Positions 5,288 to 10,178 of a stretch of 10,178 nucleotides of DNA are shown in pieces. The stretch comes from an uncultured Lachnospiraceae bacterium (GTDB taxonomy: Bacteria; Bacillota_A; Clostridia; Lachnospirales; Lachnospiraceae): NCBI GenBank assembly GCA_910585655.1, contig CAJUFW010000127.1, positions 1 to 10,178 of the forward strand, given 5' to 3'. Under the pieces are notes generated by a model. That model was not told the origin of the DNA and ran no database searches. It worked only from the letters and a program-made list of their open reading frames with translations. A program made the translations under genes and the position numbers. Positions within the stretch are counted from its first letter, which is position 1. Every line of letters starts with the position of its first letter.

Positions 5288-7236
5288 AAAGAAGGCTGGC
5301 AGGAAGTATCACACTTTTTTATGCCTGTATCTCATTGTTGCTGATTTCTCTGTTAGGTTCCGTGATGGAACATGTGCGGGTGTCTACGGTTAAAAGTATG
5401 ACATCGGACAGTAGTTACCTGGCGCTGCAAAACAGCCTTGCCGGATATCAGAGGGAGCTTTGGGACGACTATCATCTGTTGTTTTTGGATCTCCGGGAGA
5501 GCGGCGGAACGGAAACGTTAGAAGCAGATATACAGGAAAATTTAGATACGAGCTGGAACCCATTAGGGGAAGGACTGTTGTCTGCCGGAGATTGGATGGG
5601 AGCGGCTTGCAGTGTCTCCGAAGTAGGAGTATCCCGCTATCTGATAGAAGAGGAAGGCAAAGAGTTAGAAGCACAAGCTCTGGCGTATATGAAATATCGT
5701 GCCGTGACCGGAATCGCAGAACAAATCTTGGAACAGTTTGATATGATGCAGGGTTTGAAGCAGGGAAAGAGCTTTTTGGAAAAGAAACTGGAGTTGGAGA
5801 AAAATTTTTCTAAGCTGGAAGAGCAAAAGAACAACATGATACGTCAACTGCAGGATATGGAGGAACAATGGCAGATAGCGGAGGAGGCGCTTGAGACTAT
5901 TGAGGAAAAACAGGAGCAATGGGAGCAGGAGCAGATAAGACGACAGGAGACGGTAGCCACGGAAGAGACATCTGAAAGCGAAGCCGACGGGGAATCAGAG
6001 CCAAAGGGACCGGATATTTTGGCAGAACTGGATACGTTGTACCGGGTTGCCGGAACCTTGTCGGGGCAGAGTGGCGATATCGGTCGGGATTGTGTAGAGT
6101 ATCGGCAGAGGCAGCAAAAGACGGCAGGGCAGAAAGAGGACTATAAAGCCTGGCTGACGGAGAATAAATCTGTGTTAGAGGAACATGCCTGGGAGGCGCT
6201 GCAAAGTGAGTTAGAGGAACTGGAACAATGTCAGCGTGGAGATAAAGAATATATAGATACCCTGGAAGGAAAAATGAGGCAGAACAAGGCAGTGACAGAG
6301 CGTTTGGAGGAGATGTGCCGGATGGGAATGGAGGAACCGGAACAAATATCGGTAGGGGCGTTGAGCGGACAGATTAGAAGCTATCAAAAACAGCTTCTTC
6401 CGGAGCAGTATCAGCTTCCGTCCGGCGGGAACAGCGGCGCCAGCCCCTTTGCAGCCCTAAAGGAATTTGCTTCAAAAGGAGTTCTGACTTTGGTGCTGCC
6501 GGCAGGAAGCAAAGTATCAGATAGTGTACTAAAGCCGGCAGAGTGGCAGAAAAAAGCAGGGCAAGAAGGAAACGGAGACCCGGATAAAGGAAGCGAAGCC
6601 GGAGCAGTAAGAAAGGCGGCAGGCAGAGGATTGCTGCTCGAATATGATAAGGAACATTTTGGCTGTTATACCATTCCAAAAGAAGAAACCATATTGCAAT
6701 ATGAGCAGGAATACCTGTTGATAGGGAGCGAAAAAGATCGGGAAAATCTGGCAGGAGTGGTGGCAGAGCTGCTTGCAATGCGGACGATGGCAGATTTTTT
6801 GCAAATCCTGACGAAACCGGATAAAGTGGCGCAGGCTAGACAGATGGCAGCGGCGATCGCAGGAGTGACCGGCAGTTCCGCCTTGCTTCCGGTGATTAAA
6901 ACAGGAATCCTTTTGCTTTGGTCGGTAGAGGACGCAGTAGCAGAAGTCCGGGATTTAATGGCAGGGAAAAAGGTGCCGATCTATCGGGATATCAGCCCGC
7001 TTGCTCTGGATTACCAGGGATATTTAATGCTGCTGATGTTAGTAGCAGAGCCTGGAAGACTTCGCGCTGCCAGGTTGATAGAAGGAAATATCGGGAAACG
7101 TTATCAGTCGGCTTTTAGGGCATCGGATTGTGCAGCCGCTCTGCATATGACCGTAACAACAGAAATGAAGCCCCGGTTTTTCCGGAACCGATTATGGAAC
7201 ATAACCGGGTATTATGAGCTGGGCTATTGTCAGTAA
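5284..7236 (+). CDS. DUF5702-type membrane-anchored protein of the Tad locus
   Basis: This is a 650-residue protein with a single N-terminal hydrophobic segment (about 8-27) after K-R-R; the rest is predicted to lie outside the membrane. It resembles the DUF5702 proteins common in Clostridial Tad loci: an N-terminal G-S-I-T-L-F start, then Y-Q-R-E-L-W-D-D-Y-H-L-L-F-L, a central helical region, a G-V-L-T-L-V-L-P-A-G segment near 395-405, and a C-terminal L-D-Y-Q-G-Y-L-M-L-L-M-L. Residues about 158-222 form a strong coiled-coil candidate, and 280-350 is also helical and Glu-rich. G7|S8 resembles a TadE-type cleavage site, but position +5 is Phe12, not Glu. The molecular function of the family is not known; a structural or surface part of the pilus is the likely role. 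ATG overlaps the pilin stop (ATGA). Confidence 0.83.
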   Translation: MKRRLAGSITLFYACISLLLISLLGSVMEHVRVSTVKSMTSDSSYLALQNSLAGYQRELWDDYHLLFLDLRESGGTETLEADIQENLDTSWNPLGEGLLSAGDWMGAACSVSEVGVSRYLIEEEGKELEAQALAYMKYRAVTGIAEQILEQFDMMQGLKQGKSFLEKKLELEKNFSKLEEQKNNMIRQLQDMEEQWQIAEEALETIEEKQEQWEQEQIRRQETVATEETSESEADGESEPKGPDILAELDTLYRVAGTLSGQSGDIGRDCVEYRQRQQKTAGQKEDYKAWLTENKSVLEEHAWEALQSELEELEQCQRGDKEYIDTLEGKMRQNKAVTERLEEMCRMGMEEPEQISVGALSGQIRSYQKQLLPEQYQLPSGGNSGASPFAALKEFASKGVLTLVLPAGSKVSDSVLKPAEWQKKAGQEGNGDPDKGSEAGAVRKAAGRGLLLEYDKEHFGCYTIPKEETILQYEQEYLLIGSEKDRENLAGVVAELLAMRTMADFLQILTKPDKVAQARQMAAAIAGVTGSSALLPVIKTGILLLWSVEDAVAEVRDLMAGKKVPIYRDISPLALDYQGYLMLLMLVAEPGRLRAARLIEGNIGKRYQSAFRASDCAAALHMTVTTEMKPRFFRNRLWNITGYYELGYCQ

Positions 7237-7263
7237 AAGAGAGTGTCGTTGGTTGGGGGAGTG

Positions 7264-7412
7264 TCAGACTGTCCATATCGGTTGTAAAAAAAGAAAAAGA
7301 AAGGAGGAACTTCTGTTATGTCCATATCGTGTAAATCCGAAGCACACACAGTTGACGAAAAGAAAGTTACAGACTATGCAAAAAGAAACAACTTGTTATA
7401 TGGACAGTCTGA
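7264..7412 (+). repeat. 15-base inverted repeat flanking the next gene's start, with a third partial copy
   Basis: TCAGACTGTCCATAT (7264-7278) is the exact reverse complement of ATATGGACAGTCTGA (7398-7412). A direct partial copy, TGTCCATATCG, occurs at both 7270-7280 and 7319-7329, the latter overlapping the ATG at 7318. The right arm can therefore pair with the upstream arm (15 bp) or with the start-codon copy (9 bp, 7319-7327 with 7398-7406). Confidence 0.75.
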
Positions 7413-8070
7413 TGCTTCCCTGACAGTAGAAGCGGCTCTGGCGCTGCCTTTGATGATTTTACTGATGATGGCATTTTTGCTCTGGATTCAGTTTTTTCAG
7501 GTACAGGAAGAAAGCATGAGGCGTTTGAACCAGCAGGTCAGGAGCCTGTCCCAGTATGCCTATTTGACAGAGACAATCGGGGCAGACGGTCTGCTACCGG
7601 AGCAGATCGTGGTGGCTGATGTACAGACGCTGCGGTTTCCGGCGGGCTTTGTAACGATAAAAAAACAATTTTGGCGTCAGGCGGCGCTGCGTCCTTTTCT
7701 GGGACGTCGTTACGAAAAGGAAGGAGAGGAGAAGGAGGAGAACGAGGAAGAACAGGTTTATATAGCGGAAACAGGGAGTGTTTATCACAAAAAAGCAGAT
7801 TGTACACATTTGAAGCTTTCTGTGAGCCCGGCGGAATATGGGGCGTTAAGTAGTATGAGAAATGAAAACGGAGCCATCTACTATGCCTGCGAGGTATGTG
7901 TGAAAAAGGCTGTGTATGCGGCAGGAGATCGGGTTTATATTACAAAGGAAGGGAACCGCTATCATGGAGAAATCGGCTGCAGAGGGCTGCTTCGGCGGGT
8001 TCGATCTGTTACCTTGGAGGAAGCCTTACAGGAGGGACGGCGTCCGTGTAAACGTTGCGGAGGAGGATAA
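7318..8070 (+). CDS. TadE-like pseudopilin with tandem His/Cys modules
   Basis: This is a 250-residue protein. After a 32-residue hydrophilic leader comes D-A|S-L-T-V-E-A-A-L-A-L-P-L-M-I, a prepilin-peptidase site (Ala33|Ser34, Glu38 at +5) and a TadE-type membrane helix (about 39-58). The outer part is Glu/Lys-rich (135-146) and then carries two similar modules. Module 1 runs from VYIAETGSVYH (147-157) with Cys162 and C-E-V-C (191-194). Module 2 runs from VYITKEGNRYH (206-216) with Cys221 and C-K-R-C (244-247). Each has one His and three Cys, which could hold a metal. TadE family proteins are minor pseudopilins. AAGGAGG (7301-7307) is 10 bases before the ATG, a little far. An 81-base gap separates it from the DUF5702 gene. 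Confidence 0.82.
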   Translation: MSISCKSEAHTVDEKKVTDYAKRNNLLYGQSDASLTVEAALALPLMILLMMAFLLWIQFFQVQEESMRRLNQQVRSLSQYAYLTETIGADGLLPEQIVVADVQTLRFPAGFVTIKKQFWRQAALRPFLGRRYEKEGEEKEENEEEQVYIAETGSVYHKKADCTHLKLSVSPAEYGALSSMRNENGAIYYACEVCVKKAVYAAGDRVYITKEGNRYHGEIGCRGLLRRVRSVTLEEALQEGRRPCKRCGGG

Positions 8071-8089
8071 AAAAGAGGAGGGAGCAAAG

Positions 8090-8539
8090 ATGCAGGTTAT
8101 GACAGGAGTTGTTTTGCTGTTGTGGGCATGGGAGGATATGCAGCGTCAGAAGCTGCGACCCTGGCGGTTGGGAGCTGGGATGGCGGCTTTGCTGGTATCA
8201 GGAGGAATAGGGGGGATGCTGTCGCCTGAAAAGGCGGTATTCGGGTTGTTTCCGGGAATTTTTTTGCTGGTGCTTTCCGTTCTGGGAGAAAAAGAAAGCG
8301 CAGTCGGAGAGGCGGACGGAGTGGCTGTGTTATTGTTAGGACTGCTGTACGGGATATGGGCGAGTCTGACGATTTTATTATATGGCTTATGTTTATGCTG
8401 TCTGGTGGTAGGGGTTTTATGGTTGGTGAAAAAAATCGGCAAAAAGGATCGTCTGCCGTTTCTGCCCTTTTTGCTGGGTGGATATCTGTGGTACTTTCTG
8501 CCGGAGTTTTTGCAGATGTGGGCGGAGGTGAGAGGATGA
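8090..8539 (+). CDS. Short A24 prepilin peptidase (TadV/CpaA-like)
   Basis: This is a 149-residue polytopic membrane protein with about four or five hydrophobic segments. The A24 aspartyl protease pattern is present in reduced form: Asp16 in W-E-D-M-Q-R near the end of the first helix, and G-E-A-D-G-V (73-77, Asp76) before a hydrophobic helix, in place of the usual G-x-G-D. A late K-D-R-L-P-F-L-P-F segment matches the family's conserved P-F. There is no N-terminal methyltransferase/Cys region, as expected for the TadV type. It should cleave the leaders of the pilin and the two TadE-like proteins encoded here. Start ATG 8090 is chosen because AGGAGG (8076-8081) is 8 bases away; a longer reading frame from 7916 only overlaps the previous gene out of frame. 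The gene overlaps the next start by 4 bases. Confidence 0.8.
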   Translation: MQVMTGVVLLLWAWEDMQRQKLRPWRLGAGMAALLVSGGIGGMLSPEKAVFGLFPGIFLLVLSVLGEKESAVGEADGVAVLLLGLLYGIWASLTILLYGLCLCCLVVGVLWLVKKIGKKDRLPFLPFLLGGYLWYFLPEFLQMWAEVRG

Positions 8540-8943
8540 GGGGATCGTATACGGTGGAGGCAGCTTTTGTTATGTGTATCAGCCTTTTTTCCCTGCTTTC
8601 TCTTTTGTTTCTGGCGTTTTATTTACATGATATCCAATGCGTAAAAACGACAATGAACGGGATTGCGGATCGTGCCGTGGCAGAAGGATGGGAGAAAGAG
8701 GAGCTAAAGGCGGTGTTGGAGCGGGGATTAGGGGAGCTAAAGCTGTTTTTTCTAAGACTGGAAGGGATAGAGCCTGTAGGAGCATCCGAATGGCGGCAGG
8801 AAATCTATTTTCCGATTCCTTCGTATGCCCGGTTGTTTTTTGGAAAAACCATAAGGGACGGCTATGTGTCCGTACAAATAAATCATGTTTGCCCGGAACA
8901 GTTTGTCCGGAAGACGGAAGCGGTAAAGGAGGTGGTGAAGTAA
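8536..8943 (+). CDS. TadE/TadG-like minor pseudopilin
   Basis: This is a 135-residue protein starting M-R-G|S-Y-T-V-E-A-A-F, a minimal leader with predicted cleavage after Gly3 and Glu8 at +5, followed by a membrane helix (about 9-30) and an outer domain of about 100 residues. The S-x-T-V-E-A-A motif is shared with the upstream TadE-like protein, so both should be substrates of the same peptidase. GGAGG (8524-8528) lies 7 bases before the ATG, and the start overlaps the peptidase stop by 4 bases (ATGA), pointing to coupled translation. The outer part contains E-I-Y-F-P-I-P, as in other TadE-like proteins of Clostridia; no catalytic motif was seen. Confidence 0.82.
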   Translation: MRGSYTVEAAFVMCISLFSLLSLLFLAFYLHDIQCVKTTMNGIADRAVAEGWEKEELKAVLERGLGELKLFFLRLEGIEPVGASEWRQEIYFPIPSYARLFFGKTIRDGYVSVQINHVCPEQFVRKTEAVKEVVK

Positions 8944-8944
8944 G

Positions 8945-10093
8945 ATGGGAAAAACGGAGTATATCAGAGAATGCGGGGTGAATTATCTGCGCTATCCGGT
9001 CGAGGGGACGGTTGACTACCGACTGAAAATGCTGCAGCAAAACGAGCCGGCAGGGTTTTTGCCGATAGAACTGCGTAGAATGGATGAATGGGAATGGATC
9101 TATTGCCGGATCAGCGGAATGATTCGCCTGTCTCAATACTTAGAAAAAAATCGTTTGGGAGAAGAGGAATTGACGGGTTTTTTCAAGTCTGTAGAGGGAA
9201 TTTGCCGTAATATGGAGGAATATTTACTTCCATTTGAAGGACTGGTATTAAACCCGGAGTATATTTATGTAACGCCGGGGAATATGCAGAGCTATTATTG
9301 GATTTATAGTTGTGAGGAAACGGATTTGAAAGAGTGTGTATCGGACGGAGAGGAACTGTTGGAGTATTTGTTGGATCGTTTGAACTATGAAGATCAGAGG
9401 GCAGTAAAGCTTTTATATGCCGTTTATCAAAGCTGCCGTGGAGGCGGAGGGGATTTGGCGGCTGTCCGAAGCGCTTATCAAAAGATAGCGGGGAAAGAAG
9501 AAGGGGAACTGTCAGAAGATAAGGCGGCAGAGTGGGACAGACGGGTAAAGAGGATTTATCCGGAGGAAGCAGATAGATTCGTCGGCAAGACACAGGAGCA
9601 GCAGCATTCAGCGGATTCTTCCGGTAAACACAAAAGAATGGAAGGGATATCCGGTAAAATAAAAGAACTATATACGACAATATTTGGAAAGCCTGAGAGA
9701 ATGGAGAAAAGAGAGCCGCGGCTTTTGCAGGAGGAACGTAGTGTAAAAGCAGAGGCAGGTACTACGCTTTTAACAGGAGGAATGATGGGTGGAGGAATCT
9801 ATTGCCTGAAGGCGAGGAATGGAGGAGAATCCGATCTGCTGCTGACTTCTTATCCGTTTTTTATCGGAAAGGATGAACATAAAATGGACGGAGTAGTGGA
9901 GGACGCCTTTGTAAGCAGATATCACGCAAGGATAGATCGGGAGGAGGATGGCTTTCGGGTACTGGATTTGGGCAGTACAAACGGGACCTTTGTCAATAGG
10001 GAACGTTTAGAGCCTTATGAGGCAAGAAGGATTGAAGAGGGAGATATGGTAGGCTTTGCTCACCGGGAATATGAGTTTTGCTTTTTGCTGTAG
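8945..10093 (+). CDS. DUF6382 - FHA domain protein
   Basis: This is a 382-residue protein without a signal peptide, probably cytoplasmic. The N-terminal part (about 1-165) resembles DUF6382, found in Clostridial Tad loci (Y-L-P/R-Y start, then L-L-P-F-E-G-L-V-L-N-P-E-Y-I-Y-V). A charged, low-complexity linker follows (about 195-270). The C-terminus (about 285-382) is an FHA domain: F-F-I-G-K (305-309), SRYHARI (324-330) and GSTNGTFVN (343-351). The Ser-Arg-x-x-His and Ser-Thr-Asn-Gly-Thr signatures are intact, with Lys309 at the position often occupied by Arg. FHA domains bind phosphothreonine peptides, so the protein may tie pilus assembly to a Ser/Thr kinase; no kinase is in the window. A GGAGG (8928-8932) lies 12 bases before the ATG, which follows the previous stop by 1 base. 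It is the last gene of the operon in view; no terminator hairpin was found after it. Confidence 0.88.
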   Translation: MGKTEYIRECGVNYLRYPVEGTVDYRLKMLQQNEPAGFLPIELRRMDEWEWIYCRISGMIRLSQYLEKNRLGEEELTGFFKSVEGICRNMEEYLLPFEGLVLNPEYIYVTPGNMQSYYWIYSCEETDLKECVSDGEELLEYLLDRLNYEDQRAVKLLYAVYQSCRGGGGDLAAVRSAYQKIAGKEEGELSEDKAAEWDRRVKRIYPEEADRFVGKTQEQQHSADSSGKHKRMEGISGKIKELYTTIFGKPERMEKREPRLLQEERSVKAEAGTTLLTGGMMGGGIYCLKARNGGESDLLLTSYPFFIGKDEHKMDGVVEDAFVSRYHARIDREEDGFRVLDLGSTNGTFVNRERLEPYEARRIEEGDMVGFAHREYEFCFLL

Positions 10094-10119
10094 AGGATGG
10101 TATTTCGCAGACGGCTGTA

Positions 10120-10148
10120 TTGTACAATGAATCAGAGTATGGTAAAAT
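10120..10148 (+). promoter_or_regulatory. Probable promoter for a gene beyond the window
   Basis: TTGTAC (10120-10125), a 17-base spacer and TAAAAT (10143-10148), with TGG just before the -10 (extended -10, TGnTAAAAT). Transcription would start near 10155 and run out of the window. An ATG at 10147-10149 begins an open frame to the window edge but has no ribosome binding site, so a promoter is the better reading. The -35 lies within the 10-base palindrome ATTGTACAAT (10119-10128), which may be chance or a small operator. Confidence 0.55.
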
Positions 10149-10178
10149 GACTATGGCAAGATTAGAACAATCGGCAGT

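Noticed and set aside
7916..8089. A 58-codon N-terminal extension of the prepilin peptidase
   Set aside because: The region is the Cys-rich end of the TadE-like gene read in another frame; ATG 8090 has a well-placed AGGAGG and begins directly at the first membrane helix.
8579..9136. Minus-strand open frame of 185 codons
   Set aside because: Antisense to the TadE-like and DUF6382-FHA genes, Pro/Leu/Ser-rich shadow, no ribosome binding site.
9183..9680. Minus-strand open frame of 165 codons
   Set aside because: Antisense to the DUF6382-FHA gene; composition typical of a shadow frame.
10147..10178. Start of a coding sequence at the window edge (ATG 10147)
   Set aside because: No ribosome binding site, and the ATG overlaps a likely -10 element; too short to judge.
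1..10178. CRISPR array, transposon, tRNA, phage or attachment site
   Set aside because: No regularly spaced repeats, transposase-like or integrase-like sequence, terminal repeats or tRNA-like fold were seen.

Overview
The window reads as low-to-mid GC Gram-positive (Clostridia, most likely Lachnospiraceae-type) chromosome. The evidence is strong AGGAGG-type ribosome binding sites before most genes, a bofA homologue and a DUF2508 (YaaL-like) gene, and a Tad/Flp (type IVb) pilus locus of the kind found in Clostridia: Flp1-like pilin, DUF5702 protein, TadE-like proteins and a DUF6382-FHA protein, with no secretin. The taxonomic placement is inferred from gene content, not from a marker gene.

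Layout. (1) 1-112: the last codons of an unidentified plus-strand gene and its intrinsic terminator. (2) 129-732: a DUF2508/YaaL-like gene on the minus strand, divergent from bofA on the plus strand. In Bacillus, recR-yaaL-bofA are co-oriented, so the yaaL-like gene appears flipped here. (3) 733-974: AT-rich, non-coding, with a perfect-consensus sigma-A promoter (798-826), a pyrimidine-rich leader carrying two tandem 14-mers, and a strong ribosome binding site. (4) 975-10093: ten tightly packed plus-strand genes, several overlapping: CpaE/TadZ-like protein, CpaF (TadA) ATPase, TadB, TadC with an added outer domain, Flp1-like pilin, DUF5702 protein, TadE-like pseudopilin with a Cys/His tail, a short A24 prepilin peptidase, a second TadE-like pseudopilin, and a DUF6382-FHA protein. 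(5) 10094-10178: no gene visible; a probable promoter reads out of the window.

How it works together (family knowledge plus inference). The prepilin peptidase trims the pilin and the TadE-like pseudopilins at A/G|S or G|I sites. CpaF powers assembly through the inner-membrane platform TadB-TadC. The CpaE-like protein probably positions the machine, although its nucleotide site looks inactive. The DUF5702 and TadE-like proteins are membrane-anchored and exposed on the outside. The FHA protein could link the machine to Ser/Thr phosphorylation. The perfect promoter at 798-826 is the only clear promoter for the whole operon.

The points most worth a second look are: an apparent ATT start codon and dead P-loop in the CpaE-like gene; its roughly 116-base overlap with cpaF; an Ig-like outer domain inside TadC; a tandem His/Cys module fused to a pseudopilin; and a 15-base inverted repeat, with a competing third copy, around that pseudopilin's start codon.
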